NCBI GenBank assembly: GCA_949361645.1
Contig: OX442429.1
Coordinates: 7,149,704 to 7,213,703 of the forward strand
From: Spongilla lacustris
Lineage: Eukaryota; Porifera; Demospongiae; Spongillida; Spongillidae
Reading direction: 5' to 3'
DNA length: 64,000 nt
Below are positions 52,401 through 64,000 of this stretch, piece by piece (within the stretch, counting starts at the first letter, position 1; each line of letters opens with the position of its first letter). The notes under the pieces were generated by a model that saw only the letters and a list, made by a program, of their open reading frames with translations, was not told the DNA's origin and did no database searches. A program made the position numbers and the translations under genes.

Positions 52401-55400
52401 GGACCCCGCCCACCGCCCCCTCCCTCTGCACGCAGTCCCGCAGGTGCAGGAGGACCAGGACCGCCCACTGCCATAGGCCCAGGGCCTCCAGCTGGGCCGC
52501 ATAGCTGCAGTGGAGGGCACCCAGAGGGGCGGGGTCAAGGTGCCCGTAACCGAGGGCGCTGAGGGCACACCACAAGTGCCAACTGCATGGGGAGGGGGAA
52601 GAGGAGAGGGAGGGGGAAGAGGAGAGGGAGGGGGAAGAGGAGAGGGAGGGGGAAGAGGAGAGGGAGGGGGAAGAGGAGAGGGAGGGGGAAGAGGAGAGGG
52701 AGGGGGAGGAGGAGAGGGAGGGGGAAGAGGAGAGGGAGGGGGAAGAGGAGAGGGAGGGGGAAGAGGAGAGGAGGGGGAAGAGGAGAGGGAGGGGGAAGAG
52801 GAGAGGGAGGGGGAAGAGGAGAGGGAGGGGGAAGAGGAGAGGGAGGGGGAAGAGGAGAGGGAGGGGGAAGAGGAGAGGGAGGGGGAAGAGGAGAGGGAGG
52901 GGGAAGAGGAGAGGGAGGGGGAAGAGGAGAGGGAGGGGGAAGAGGAGAGGGAGGGGGAAGAGGAGAGGGAGGGGGAAGAGGAGAGGGAGGGGGAAGAGGA
53001 GAGGGAGGGGGAAGAGGAGAGGGAGGGGGAAGAGGAGGGAGGGGGAAGAGGAGGGAGGGGAAAGATGAGAGGGAGGGGAAAGAGGAGAGGGAGGGGGAAG
53101 AGGAGGGAGGGGGAAGAGGAGAGGGAGGGGGAAGAGGAGGGAGGGGGAAGAGGAGAGGGAGGGGGAAGAGGAGAGGGAGGGGAAAGAGGAGAGGAAGGGA
53201 GGAGAGAAGCAGGAGGAGGAGAGATGAAGCTTTTCTGATACCCATATACTGTTACTGATATGCCTTTCATCCCACCTGTGTCACCTAAGTAAACACGGTT
53301 CAATCCAACATCACATCATATATATGTACAATAACAGAATTTCAATGCAGTGGAATTCTCGTATGGACGTATCAGATGAAATCTATCCAGCTAGTACACA
53401 CCAGCACACTCCTTTCATCAGATCCCTCAGGAGCCTTGAAGGACCACTGCATGCAACATTCCATCGGCATTACAAAAAGGCCCTCAAAGGAGACAAGGGG
53501 CTCTCCCAGGGGCGTGGCCAAACCCTTGACAGCTGCTGGTGTAATGTACACCCCACACACCTTGAGCCATGCTTCTCAACCAACAGCCTATTTTTCAAGA
53601 TGGGCATTATTTAGACCACACACACACACACACACAAAGAATAATGATGTGAAGTTGTAATGATTAATAGACACTTCAGTAAAACTCAGTGCCATTGCAG
53701 TGTTAACATTGCAGCCAATGAATGTGCTCTATATGGAGTAAGCCTTAAGCTAAAAACATAATTGAGAAGCAGCTGACAGGCCATTAGAGAATCACTACAA
53801 CAGCTGCCATAAGTGGATCACTACAACAGCTAGCACCACCAGTCACCACACAGCTGCAATCAACTTATTACTAAATGGTGGGTAGGTATAAAAAAAGATG
53901 AGGAGCATTTAAACCTAAACTTGTTGAGATATTTATTAAACCAAGTGCATGCCATATTGCAAGTTTACCAAAATGTAGTATTTGGAAGAAGAAATAATAT
54001 TTTCAACACACACAACATGTGTACATTTGTGAAGCCTCAACACAGCTACAAATCCAAACAGCACTACAAAATGAAGATAGAATTACTTCTCTTTAGCAAC
54101 AGTGACATTTGATTCAAGGTCTATCACTCTGACCTAACACCACAAAGGCTACAATGCCATAAAGGCTAACCCATCACATGATATCATGGCCACACAAAGC
54201 CAATAACCAACCACAACTGCCATATTTAAAAATGTATTTTAGAGGACTACATTTTAAGATCTATAATAACATATTAAAAGACCCAAAACAAATTGGAACA
54301 ACATAGATTGTTCCCTAAATAATGCCCCCTCACACACACACACACACACAAACTCCCACCTAAGTCTGACGTGAAACACAACTAACCTCAGCCTGAAGTC
54401 CAGGAGGTAGGGGGTGGAGGCAGCGGGGTCCAGGGTGGCCTCCAGACTGTAGTCCCTCGAGCAGTACAGCCTTAGCAAGTGGTAGCACGTGTCCAGAACT
54501 GGTTCCCCGGTGACAGTCACAGGTCCTGCGGCATACGCAGGCCATGGGGGAAGGGCATATGGTTCTTGGGCTTCATTAGCCTGCCGGAAAAAAGGGTTGT
54601 GGGGGGGTGGAGAGTGACATCACCCATTGTCCACACACACACACATGTTCGCATGGCTAAGGTCACCTCAAATGCTTGCGTGTATGCCCACACACACACA
54701 CACACACACGTTCGCATGGCTAAGGTCACCTCAAATGCTTGCGTGTATCTTCTGGTCACCTCCCTGATGGACACGAGGGTGTCCTGCTCGTACCAGAGGT
54801 GGATAGCAAACACCCTCTTCCAATCCAGCTCCTTGCAGACGTTGAGGTACAGAGCGTTCCAGTACATCCTCCCCGCCAGCAGGCAGTACACCTTTAGTCG
54901 CTCCTCACTTATGTACTTGTGGTTCTGGGTAGTCGGGAAGAGAGGGGTTAAAAGCACCAAAAGGAAGGGGGAGGGGAGGAGGCATTCAAGGAGGGCTTGT
55001 ATGTTCTTATCCCACATAAGTAATTGCTCCAAAGGTGTCATGGAGGGGTGGGTGGAGGGGGAGGGAGGGAGGGTAGGGAGGGAGGGAGGGAGGAAGGGAG
55101 GGAGGGAGGGAGGGAGGGAGGGAGGAAGGGAGGGAGGGAGGGAGGAAGGGAGGGAGGGAGGGAGGGAGGGTATGAAGGTGTCTTACCAACTTTTCCCACT
55201 CAGATAGCTGGTTGGAGAGGTACTCCCGGGAAGAGGAGGTCTGGGTGAACAGCAGCAGTGCCAGGCGATGGTCACGATGCTTGTGGCAGAGTGTCTGTGC
55301 GCTGGATAGCTGCAGTCCTGTGAGCAGGCTGAAGAGAGACTTCATGTAGCCTTTCTCCAGCTGCGTGCAAATGGGTGTGGTGTGGTGAGGGTGGTGCAAT

Positions 55401-58400
55401 GGAAGTGGGTGGGTGTGGTGATGGAGTGGTGATGGGTGTGGTGATGGGTGTAGTGTGGTGATGGGTGGGGCAATGGGAGTGGGTGTGGTGATGAGTGTAC
55501 AGTGATGGGTGTGGTGATGGGAGTGGGTGTGGTGATGGGTGCAGGAGAAGGAGATGAAGACAAGTGTGTGAAGGTTCAGCCGGTCCGCTCACGTTCTCAT
55601 CTGATGACCGAAGCTCTCGCTCCACAGCAGGACTGCTGGCCTTCACCAGCCACCTGGTGAGGGCACGACGCCTGGCCTGCTGGTGGTTGTAAGACTCCAA
55701 ATCTACAGGCAGGAAATTATTCATTTAAACAAATGACCAACCAAGAAGGGGAAAGAGGAAAGAGGAGTAGGGTAAGTAAAGGAGAGACATTACCATAAAA
55801 GTGAGCACTAATTAAAGAAGGGAAGAATGCAAGCCTGGATTTTAAAAACAAAAGCCCCCTGATCCTTAAGGACGCTTACCTGGGTCACAGTTCTCCAGGT
55901 TTCCCCAAAGAGCCTCTGCCAACTCAAACACAAGCAGTGCCTGCCCTTGTGTAAGTGGGTCTAGAGCTGTGCAGAGGAGGGCACATGTGATGAGTGTAGG
56001 TGTGTTGGGGGCACATGTGATGGTGTGAGGTGTGTTGGGGGCACATGTGATGGTGTGAGGTGTGTTGGGGGCACATGTGATGGTGTGAGGTGTGTTGGGG
56101 GCACATGTGATGGTGTGAGGTGTGTTGGGGGCACATGTGATGGTGTGAGGTGTGTTGGGGGCACATGTGATGGTGTGAGGTGTGTTGGGGGCACATGTAA
56201 TGGTGTGAGGTGTGTTGGGGGCACATGTGATGAGTGTAGGTGTGTTGGGGGTGCATGTCATGTACACAGTACTGCTTAGTGAAAGCTGCCAAATTTTGTT
56301 CGTAACTTTTGAACCGTTCAAGGGAATGGATAATTCACAATCAGTCAGCATTTGCTTTACATAAACTACATTTGGCAGTCAGTTGAAAACATGTATTAAT
56401 CACAATACCTTGGCAGAGGGCTCAAATTGTTTTACAGCTAACCCTTCTCAATACCTATGTGTGAGGTAAGCTTCTAGGTTACTCAAGTTGAAATGATTGG
56501 TCCCAATGTATCAATGTTCTCCCAGATTTATCCTTTTAAACCTGTGGCTTGCTTCATGACTTTAGACGTTATTACTTATACCATGCTCTAAATACAGAAC
56601 AGCCTAGATCCGTTACCAGACTGCTTATAAGGCTGAACAGCACGAAATGTGGCTAGGTTTACTTCGATACAAGGAGAAATCATAAAATAGGAGAAAAATG
56701 GTACGAGTTGTTTAATGCTGAACTGCCACAAGATGATATGATGCCCCAGGGACCTCTCGTTTATAAAATCAACATTTTAACCCTTAAAAGTCAACTGATT
56801 TGACTGAAATCTTGCTAACCTCAAAGCTCCTGAAATTATATGCATACATGTAAGTCTGAACCACTTCCAAAGTACAGAGGTAACCAAGAAGGTTTAGTAA
56901 TTACCCATCAAATAGATTTGAGCCGTTCAGTCAAGGTGCTGCGACCGAAAAACAGGCATCTGTTTACTTACCACCAAACACAGCAACGCTGGCTGACCCA
57001 TCCCCCTTGTACACACAAACAAAATACCAAAAGTCACTTCTGGCAGCTTTCAGTGCACACCTTACAAAGTAAAGATTGCATGCACGTGGTGATCGGCCCA
57101 CCTTCCGGGAGAGTGAACTGCTTTGCAGCAGCTGACAGTGCGTGCAGGAGAGCATTGCCATCTTTGGGTTCACACCAGGGCAGGCCCTTCCCCGAGCTCT
57201 CCACCCTGGTGTGCTCCAATTGGGCGTCAAAAAAAGCTTCACACATGGGCTGAGAACAAATGACAAAAGACAGCAGTGAAATCCAAATCCTTTCTGGGGC
57301 TGAATGGGTATCATAAAATCTTCCCACCACACTCGACTAAGACTGTAACCATCTTGCCTACTCCTCCTCCCCCTCCTCCCCCAATCTCAGGCCTTACCTC
57401 CATATGACTCCTACACATCCCTCCCTGTTTTCTCCACCTGTCTCCCTCACCAAACAATCCTCACCAAACAATCCTCCCCCTCCCCAAACAATCCTCCCCC
57501 TCCCCAAACAACCCTCCCCTCACCAAATAATCCTCCCCCTCACTAAACAACCCCCCTCACTAAACAACCTCCCTCACCAAACAATCCACTCCCTCCCCAA
57601 ACAATCCTCCCCCTCATAAACAACCCTTCCTCTCACCAAACAATCCTCCCTCACCAACAATCCTCCCCTCACCAAACAATCCTCCCTCACTAAACAATCC
57701 CTCCCCCACCAAACAATCCCCTCCCTCACCAAACAATCTTCTCCCTCAGGCCGCACTTGTAGCCTCTCCACCTTCACACTTAGCGGTTCACATTTCCTTT
57801 CCGGAACGAATGACGGAGAAAATGGGCCCCCTCGATCCCCAAATGAAGCCCCCTCGACCTTCAACTCGGACAGCGGGGTTCCGCAGTGAGCAAAAGTCCA
57901 GTTGGACCCCCACCCACAGCGAAAGGAGCGGCCCAGGAACAGCCCTAGGTCAGCCACCATGTTTGCCCTGCTCCTCACCAGGGAGGATGAGGCCGGCACC
58001 AACACCACCGACTTCTGCTTGGACAGACTCAAGGATGATTGGACGGGCTGGATTGTGTGCGCATACGCTATGGACGTAGCATCGACACGTTTTGATTCAG
58101 AGGAGGGGGAGCTGACGGTCGAAAAAGGTGGAGCCAAGTAGTGCTGGGGAGGAGGGTGATGGTGTGAGGTGGCTTTAAGTAGTCCCGAGCTGTGCATTGA
58201 AGTGGCTCTGAAGGAACTTTTTGTCGTCGGTTGAGATCGCGACGGTGGTGGCCTGCCCTGCTGGTGGGAAAGGAGCGGGCTGCGACCTGAGTGGTCAGCT
58301 CCCGCACGAGGCTCCTCCCCTTCCTCCTCCCCCTGGAAGAGCGAGGCTTTCATCACCTGAACCTTGTGTGGGCTCAGCCCACTGACGTTCATGAGGTGGT

Positions 58401-61400
58401 GGGAGGAGATGAGGGAAACGTTGGCAACAGGCGCCGAACCATCCACTTCCAGCTCCTCCTCCTCCTCCTCCTCCCCAGCCCCAGACATGGCTACATCTTG
58501 GTCTAACTGCAGCCTTGAAGGTAGAAGTCCCCCTGGCAGTGGCTTTCCTTGAAGTCCTCCCGGCACTGGCTTCCCTTGCTGCTGCTGCTGCTGTCCCCCC
58601 GGCACCTGAGAGCAGACAGAGCATGGTGCATGGGGGAGATGACAATGACATCATCCACCTCTTGCCATACTGAAACTGCAAAACTTAACCTTAATTCCCC
58701 AGGTCCAAGTCCTATGCATAGGACTTTGGAAACTCATTATAAATGGTAACGCAGGTGTTTTAGCATCCATTTCTCTACTGTTGTTAGATGTGTCTATCAT
58801 GCTAAATTTACCAATTGTCAGCCTATTTTTTTTTAATCACACCCTTGGTTACACAGTGCAAAACAACGGGTGCGGTTGCACTATGTGAAGGATTGTCACA
58901 GAAAAAAGTAGACAAGTATAACTTTTATTGAATGTTTTTTGAAGCATGATGTGTGTAAAAATTCTACTGAAGTGTTTTTACTCTAATCGGTTTTGCCATT
59001 TTTACCAAATAACACACTGTACATTTTCGCGATTTTGTCCACTCACTTGGCTATTCCAGCAAACGTCTGACAAATACCTATCGTTCATACGCTTGTGGAG
59101 CTAGCAAATTCCAAATCTACAATGTGCTATTCATTTGCTTAGTGCAAAAGACCTGTTTTACTACCCCCTTCTTTTAACATGTTGCTCTGATCTTTCCAAC
59201 ATTACTTGTTGGTACTTGAAGTTGCTTTGCGATTTACCAAAAATACATCTTTTAGCAATGCAGTATTGACTATAATTGACAATCATTGAAGAATCGCAAG
59301 GAAGTACCAGTATTTCTGAATTGATAACCATGTCTACAGTACAATGAGTTTGCTAAAAATTAATTTTAATTTGCGTCATACGCGTAGGACGATATTCCTA
59401 CGCGTACATTTCGTTTCGATGTATGCAAATAAATTTAAATTTAAAAACAAAAACAACACAGAAATAAAAATGCTAAATACATCAAGATCTACAGTACACA
59501 TGGTGGATTGCACGTCGTGAATGAATGCCAAGCAAAGCATGCTATGCTATGCTATGGGTGGTGTTCTGGAAACCAACACTGCTACTAAATGCACCACGGG
59601 TCACACCTGAGATGTCTTGGCCTTCTTGGGGTGACCCTGAGCACTGCCTTCATCTTCTGATTCCTCGTCAGCTGTAAGTTTGTATTTGGAGAAGTGTTCA
59701 ACCTGGTGAGGGTGTGGGAGGTAGGAGGGGCAGAGGTGAGGGTGTGGGAGGTAGGAGAGGCAGAGGTGAGGGTGTGGGAGGTAGGAGGGGCAGAGGTGAG
59801 GGTATGGGAGGTAGGAGAGGCAGAGGTGAGGGTGTGGGAGGTAGGAGGGGCAGAGGTGAGGGTGTGGGAGGTAGGAGAGGCAGAGGTGAGGGTGTGGGAG
59901 GTAGGAGGGGCAGAGGTGAGGGTGTGGGAGGTAGGAGGGGCAGAGGTGAGGGTGTGGGAGGTAGGAGGGGCAGAGGTGAGGGTGTGGGAGGTAGGAGGGG
60001 CAGAGGTGAGGGTGTGGGAGGTAGGAGGGGCAGAGGTGAGGGTGTGGGTGGTAGGAGGGGCAGAGGTGAGGGTGTGGGAGGTAGGAGGGGCAGAGGTGAG
60101 GGTGTGGGAGGTAGGAGGGACAGAGGTGAGGGTGTGGGAGCAAGGATAAGGTGTGGGAGGAGGTACAAGGGGCAGAGGAGAGGGAGAACGAAAGGGAGAA
60201 AAAAGATTATATAATTATAACTAAAATATGTGTACTTCATCATAAATCACTGCCATCATCCTACACACAATCAAATCTAGTCACCCCCAAACCCAAACAC
60301 ACATGCACACGTAAAGTAACCATGCACACACCCACATCATGCACACACACCTCAAATGAACATGACCCAGTTTCTGGGGAATAGTCCAAGAACCTTGCTC
60401 CCAGTTTCTCTGTGGACCTCTTCAACTTCTCTCTGTAGTTCATGGCAGCAATCCTCTCAGGGTCCCTGATGTGCTCCCTGGTGGTCTTGCACACAGGCCA
60501 GCACCCCTCCAATGTCACGATGGCCCTCTTGTTCAGACCCTCCCCCACGGGGGGCTTGGCCTGGTCCTCTGGATACACCACAACCTCCTTCTCCGCGATG
60601 ATCACTGCACAAGGAGGGGAGACCTAAATCTGGACTTGACTACAGAGCATGGGCACTAAATGGAACGTGCTGCTTGGGACCAAATGAAGTGTGTTTTTTG
60701 AAAACCTAACTGATGTGCACATTGAACATGGGACTTTGTGGGCAGAAACTTGTCTTGCTGCCATATCCTAGGGTTTGGTCGTGTTGTATTTCTGCCATAC
60801 AGCCATTTATTTTGAGGTTTACAAACTTTTTTATTTTTAATATAATTATTACATTTTAAATGTGGAAAGCTGTGTCTCCAAATGAAGCACACTTCCTATC
60901 ACGAGCCCTTACCTAGCTTGTCCAGGTTTAGTCCAAACACATCAGTCTTGCCGGGAAAGAAGACCTTTCCAAAGCCTTCCCTCCCCACAGTGAAGCCATC
61001 CACCTCACACCTATTGTCACGCGTGCGTCGGTCCAGCTCATCCAAGGAAGGGGTGCAGTAGTACTCTCCCTCGTCTAACACAACGCGACAAGGTCGGTCT
61101 GGGGACGAGACACTCCCATTAAGGGGTGTTCCTTCCGAGTCCTTAACGTAGGTGGTCTCCAAGGGGGGTGCAGTGGTGCCGTGGGGAGGAGAGGTGAGGA
61201 GAGGCTTGGGTCCCCGCAGTGATGTCAGGGTTGTGTCCAAGTTTGATTCCGGGGGAGGGCTGTGTGTGTGTGTGTGTCATATGTGCTTAAGTGAACATGC
61301 TCACTTGGCACTATTACATCACCACCACCTACACCCTCATCCTCACCACCTACACCTCATCACCACCCACATCACCACCCCTATACCCTCACCACTCACT

Positions 61401-62726
61401 ACATAACCTCCACTCAACATTACCTCACCTCATCCTTCAAAACAGACATGGAACAGGGACATACCGGCGTGGAATGGGTTTCATCAGTCCGAGTGAAAGC
61501 ACAGGACTCGTTGCAATTTGGTCCCCAGACACTTCCTGGTCCCCAGACACTTCCTGGTCCCCATACTCATCTCTCTCATCTTGAGATATCTGGGAATGTG
61601 AGACATTAGGGGAGTGGCTCCTCTCAGGGAAGGAACTGTCGGGGACTGTCCCATCAGGGGGCGTGGCACTCTGCATATGAGTGGATGTCTGTGGTAAAAG
61701 ATCACAGCATGTATGTACATACATGTGCTCAGTCAGAGAGTGAGGGAGGGAGGGGAGTAAGGGAGGAAGGAGGGGAGGAAGGGAAGGGTGCTTGCCTTGG
61801 GTTTCATGACCAGCTTCTTTACACTCTTCCGAGGGACAAAGGTTTCACCTGAACCGGCAGAGTCCTCCAGGTCTTCGAAGAGCTGTGTCTTGTCTTGCTG
61901 GCAGGAGGGAGAGCTGAGGGACTTTGGCTTCAGCTTCCCCACGGGCCTGATGTTAAGCTTGTAGTGAGGGCTGGACAAAGTGGAGGCCTTGCTGGAGACA
62001 GGGGTGGTGGAGGAGGCCTTTGCTTTCTGAAGCTTGGCAACATCCTGTGACAAAACATTGTGTCCCGTATCCATTAGCAGCAAATATGGTCACATGCTTT
62101 ACCACCCCTCTCCTGAACCCCACTCTCCTGAACCCCCCTCTCACTCTCCTGAACCCCCTCCTCTCCCTCTCCTGAACCCCTCTCCCTCTCCTGAACCCCT
62201 CTCCCTCTCCTGAACCCCCTCTCTCCCTCTCCTGAACCCCCCTTCTCCCTCTCCTGCAACACCCTTTGAAGGTTATGCTACCATTATCAAGGATGATGCT
62301 TAAAGGTTACCATTACCAAGGTAACCATCCCTTGAAGCCATTACCATGGTAACTTTCCTATGAACGGCAAGACCATCCCTTGATGGTTAAATAAAGGTGA
62401 CCATCCCTATTAGTATTACCAAGGCAACCAAACCATCCACACTCACCGCTAAGCCAGTCCTGAAGAGCGGGGAGTCTCCAAAAGGAGCACTGGCCAGAAT
62501 GGTCAGCTGCTGCTGTAGCTGGACCTGCTGCTGTTGTTGGACTGCACTGTTCTGACCCCTACATACACCATACCCACACACACATGCACACACGTACACC
62601 CCCACACACAACAAGAGTGAGTTTCAGTCTTAGAGATCCATCCAGAACACTTACAGCATTGCGTTGTTGGTCTGTCCGAGACCTGTAAGGTTTGATTTTA
62701 AGGCCACTACAATCAATCATGCAATT

Positions 62727-62770
<44 letters not shown>

Positions 62771-62837
62771 CATACACACACACAACATACACATACACAC
62801 ACATACACACACACACATACACATACACACACAACAT

Positions 62838-62877
<40 letters not shown>

Positions 62878-64000
62878 ACCACCCATCTGCAGGCCTCCAC
62901 CCGTGTCCCCTCCCATCAGGTTGGCTCTACCCCCACCCAGGCCTCCACCAGTCCCCAGTCCAAGACCTCCCAGCTGGTTAGTCTGTCCAAGGCCTGCAGG
63001 GAAATATGAGTGTGATGAAGGTGGGAGGGGCCTCAAAGGCCAACAGACCGAGCCCACCGCCCAATCCTGCAAGGCCCATGTTCTGTGGCCTTGCAAACAG
63101 ACCACCACCACCCAGACCACCCTGCTGAACTCCTTGCTGTCCGAGACCTACGGTAAAAAAACATGAAATATGAAATATGTCGATTTTATTAGAAGACAAG
63201 AAGCAATAAGTTTTTTAAAATAATGATTATTACCTCCTCCAAGAGTCCCCAGGCCACCTCCAAGTCCCAGGCCTCCAGGTTTGAACCCACCACCAAGCTG
63301 GGGCCAATAGTACCAGAAGAGAACTCATGACAAATGTACGTGTACGTGCAGAGGATATTTATATAACATACAGGTATGTTTACCATTAGTTACTTAAATT
63401 ATGCCTGATCGAAATATCCGAGTCTAATATTAGCTGACTATCAACCAATGAGATCATCATTAATCATCACAGCAACTTTTAAGAACTACTAGAACTACCA
63501 GGCTAGATATAGTTCCCATTTACATGCAGCTCAGAAGTAACAACATTTCTCATATTAAATTAACCAGGGAACACCCCATATTAACTAACCAGGGAACACT
63601 CCCATATTAACTAACCAGGGAACACCCCCATATTTACTAACCAGGGAACATCCCCATATTAACTAACCAGGGAACACTCCCATATTAACTAACCAGGGAA
63701 CACTCCCATATTAACTAACCAGGGAACACTCCCATATTAACTAACCAGGGAACACTCCCATATTAACTAACCAGGGAACACCCCCATATGAACTAACCAG
63801 GGAACACTCCCATATTAACTAACCAGGGAACACTCCCATATTAACTAACCAGGGAACACTCCCATATTAACTAACCAGGGAACACTCCCATATTAACTAA
63901 CCAGGGAACACTCCCATATTAACTAACCAGGGAACACCCCCATATGAACTAACCAGGGAACACTCCCATATTAACTAACCAGGGAACACTCCCATATTAA
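49411..64000 (-). CDS. NUP98: NUP98-NUP96 nucleoporin precursor, C-terminal part of NUP98 plus all of NUP96
   Basis: This nuclear pore precursor is autocleaved into NUP98 (FG permeability barrier, mRNA export) and NUP96 (scaffold Y-complex). The 5' end is outside the window. Approximate exons: 63297-63234, 63148-63050, 62995-62878, 62683-62656, 62559-62450, 62045-61797, 61689-61463, 61255-60910, 60605-60351, 59703-59607, 58607-57730, 57250-57050, 55965-55880, 55705-55590, 55370-55185, 54930-54730, 54590-54545, 54525-54387, 52580-52305, 50640-50512, 50257-50165, 50045-49992, 49925-49835, 49737-49677 and 49558-49411. Gly-Leu-Gly-rich repeats (GLFARPQ, GLGQTNQ) lead to FGDSPLFR. The autoproteolytic domain follows (GFTVGREGFGKVFFPG; EKEVVVY; KPPVGEGLNKRA) with the cleavage site in EHFSKY. 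NUP96 has FLGRSFRCGWGSNWTFAHCG, ALWGNLE, DHRLALLL, ELDWKRVFAIHLWY and the final LPMPEEY. Confidence 0.94.
49560..49640 (-). repeat. GGGGTAAGG-rich stretch in the last NUP98-96 intron
   Basis: Irregular G-rich sequence on plus abuts the last-exon acceptor, polypyrimidine on the coding strand. Confidence 0.6.
50270..50500 (-). repeat. GATGCCCTCCCTTCCCC minisatellite in NUP98-96 intron, about 11 copies
   Basis: The plus strand reads CCCCTGATGCCCTCCCTTC, giving G-rich coding-strand units. It starts about 30 bases after the donor at 50512 and fills the intron. Confidence 0.9.
50637..51260 (-). repeat. GGTGATGGTGAGGT minisatellite in NUP98-96 intron
   Basis: Higher-order mixture of GGTGATG, GTGAGGT and TTGAGGT words of 7-21 bases. 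On the coding strand the array reads ...CACCATCACC and joins the acceptor AG directly, so it supplies the 3' splice-site context. Confidence 0.92.
51345..52259. mobile_element. 0.9-kb foldback element in NUP98-96 intron with an internal array insertion
   Basis: The ends GGACAGTTTCCACGAAAATG and complement begin two near-identical inverted arms (about 51345-51830 and 51875-52259) around a short loop. No target duplication is obvious. The left arm has a 60-base direct duplication (51569-51628 and 51666-51725) separated by 37 bases of the neighbouring GGTGATGTTGA array. No transposase is seen. Confidence 0.82.
52585..53215 (-). repeat. 18-base GA minisatellite in NUP98-96 intron, about 33 copies
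   Basis: The unit is AGAGGGAGGGGGAAGAGG on plus, polypyrimidine on the coding strand. It ends a few bases before the acceptor at about 52583. Long open frames in both directions are repeat artefacts. Confidence 0.95.
53216..54386. other. Unique intron sequence of NUP98-96
   Basis: About 1.2 kb between exons, AT-rich, with short CA runs at 53619-53637 and 54332-54350. I see no exon, element or array. Confidence 0.6.
54647..54748 (-). repeat. Duplicated exon end plus donor in NUP98-96
   Basis: Two identical 39-base copies (54647-54685 and 54710-54748) contain TACACGCAAGCATTTGAG followed by donor GTGACC. The upstream copy is the real exon end at 54730; the second lies in the intron, separated by a CA run. 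Confidence 0.92.
55045..55172 (-). repeat. (GGGA)n microsatellite in NUP98-96 intron
   Basis: Tetranucleotide GGGA with AGGAA interruptions on plus, polypyrimidine on the coding strand. It lies close to the donor of this short intron. Confidence 0.9.
55380..55545 (-). repeat. GTGATGGGTGTG repeat in NUP98-96 intron
   Basis: Words GGTGTGGTGATGGGTGTGGT recur irregularly. The array abuts the exon starting near 55370. Confidence 0.85.
55980..56262 (-). repeat. 30-base minisatellite in NUP98-96 intron, about 9 copies
   Basis: The unit is GGCACATGTGATGGTGTGAG plus GTGTGTTGGG. It lies about 15 bases from the acceptor of the exon beginning near 55965. The intron beyond it (56262-57050) holds no recognised feature. 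Confidence 0.93.
57430..57735 (-). repeat. Donor-like minisatellite in NUP98-96 intron (GATTGTTTGGTGAGGG)
   Basis: On the coding strand, about eight units contain TTTGGTGAG, identical to the real junction CTGTTTG|GTGAGG context at 57730. Others have the variant TTTAGTGAG. The array begins at the splice site itself. Confidence 0.88.
58621..59600. other. Unique intron sequence of NUP98-96
   Basis: About one kilobase, AT-rich, with no exon, array or inverted repeat that I can support. Confidence 0.6.
59679..59704 (-). other. NUP98/NUP96 autocleavage site (His-Phe-Ser)
   Basis: The exon opens V-E-H-F-S-K-Y, matching the H-F|S-K-Y self-cleavage site known in NUP98-96 precursors. The fused precursor and its processing are therefore conserved here. 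The site lies directly after a splice junction that follows a 30-base minisatellite. Confidence 0.88.
59704..60150 (-). repeat. 30-base minisatellite next to the NUP98 autocleavage exon, about 14 copies
   Basis: The plus-strand unit is GGTGTGGGAGGTAGGAGGGG plus CAGAGGTGAG. On the coding strand the array runs into the acceptor CCCTCACCAG at 59705. Confidence 0.95.
62095..62260 (-). repeat. CTCTCCTGAACCCC repeat in NUP98-96 intron
   Basis: About nine irregular units on the plus strand make a G-rich coding strand near the 3' end of the intron. This is an exception to the polarity seen elsewhere. Confidence 0.85.
62728..62876. repeat. (CA)n microsatellite in NUP98
   Basis: CA runs with ATACACA interruptions end at the donor of the NUP98 exon at 62878. 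Confidence 0.92.
63570..64000. repeat. 26-base minisatellite at the window end, about 16 copies
   Basis: The unit is AACTAACCAGGGAACACTCC plus CATATT, with C/T and G/T variants. It continues past the window edge, within or upstream of NUP98. Confidence 0.94.

Noticed and set aside
52368..53303. Ser/Pro/Leu-rich and Gly/Arg/Glu-rich long frames as coding
   Set aside because: All arise from the 18-base GA/CT array inside a NUP98-96 intron.

Overview
This window is nuclear DNA of a gene-dense animal. Every gene carries short GT-AG introns (often 55-100 bases). The gene set (MYCBP2/Highwire, ARHGEF17, KLHL8, a Shisa-like membrane protein, TRMT9B, UFM1, TMEM144, a fused NUP98-NUP96) is metazoan. 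Tight packing, tiny introns and very many minisatellites would suit a sponge or another early-branching or compact-genome invertebrate. That placement is inference; no species-specific marker was found. There are no bacterial features and no rRNA, tRNA or CRISPR.

Twelve protein genes were recognised. In order: MYCBP2-like (-, 5' part, 14636 to beyond base 1), histidyl-tRNA synthetase (+, 14859-17978), NXT1/2-like mRNA export cofactor (-, 18111-18665), ribonucleotide reductase large subunit (+, 20392-26876), two tandem TMEM144 paralogues (-, 27149-30352 and 30836-34367, the second with a 200-N assembly gap), ARHGEF17-like RhoGEF (+, 34554-42648), KLHL8-like BTB-Kelch protein (-, 43081-45730), TRMT9B-like methyltransferase (+, 45847-46996), a small Shisa-like type I membrane protein (-, 47935-48609), UFM1 (+, 48741-49292), and NUP98-NUP96 (-, 49411 to beyond 63297, 5' end outside the window). 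Strand flips at ten of eleven gene junctions, so genes sit in divergent pairs sharing promoters of 116-222 bases, or in convergent pairs with 118-432 bases between stop codons. The genes are unrelated housekeeping or regulatory functions; nothing suggests an operon or shared pathway.

Roughly half of the window is intronic repeat. More than thirty tandem arrays were seen. Several contain copies of the adjacent splice site: donors in HARS, RRM1 and twice in NUP98-96, and an acceptor in TMEM144. Pyrimidine-rich arrays mostly abut acceptors, while G-rich arrays mostly follow donors. Four further arrays in MYCBP2 introns are built on short perfect palindromes. Transposon remnants include an 862-base hAT-type element with 8-base target duplication, a 1.8-kb near-perfect foldback with TA flanks, a 173-base mariner/Tc1-type MITE, a possible 133-base hAT MITE, and a 0.9-kb foldback inside NUP98-96.

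Exon coordinates were read by eye from splice consensus and from remembered family protein sequences. In HARS, NXT, RRM1, KLHL8, TRMT9B, the Shisa-like gene and UFM1 the exon lengths sum to a multiple of three; elsewhere boundaries are approximate.
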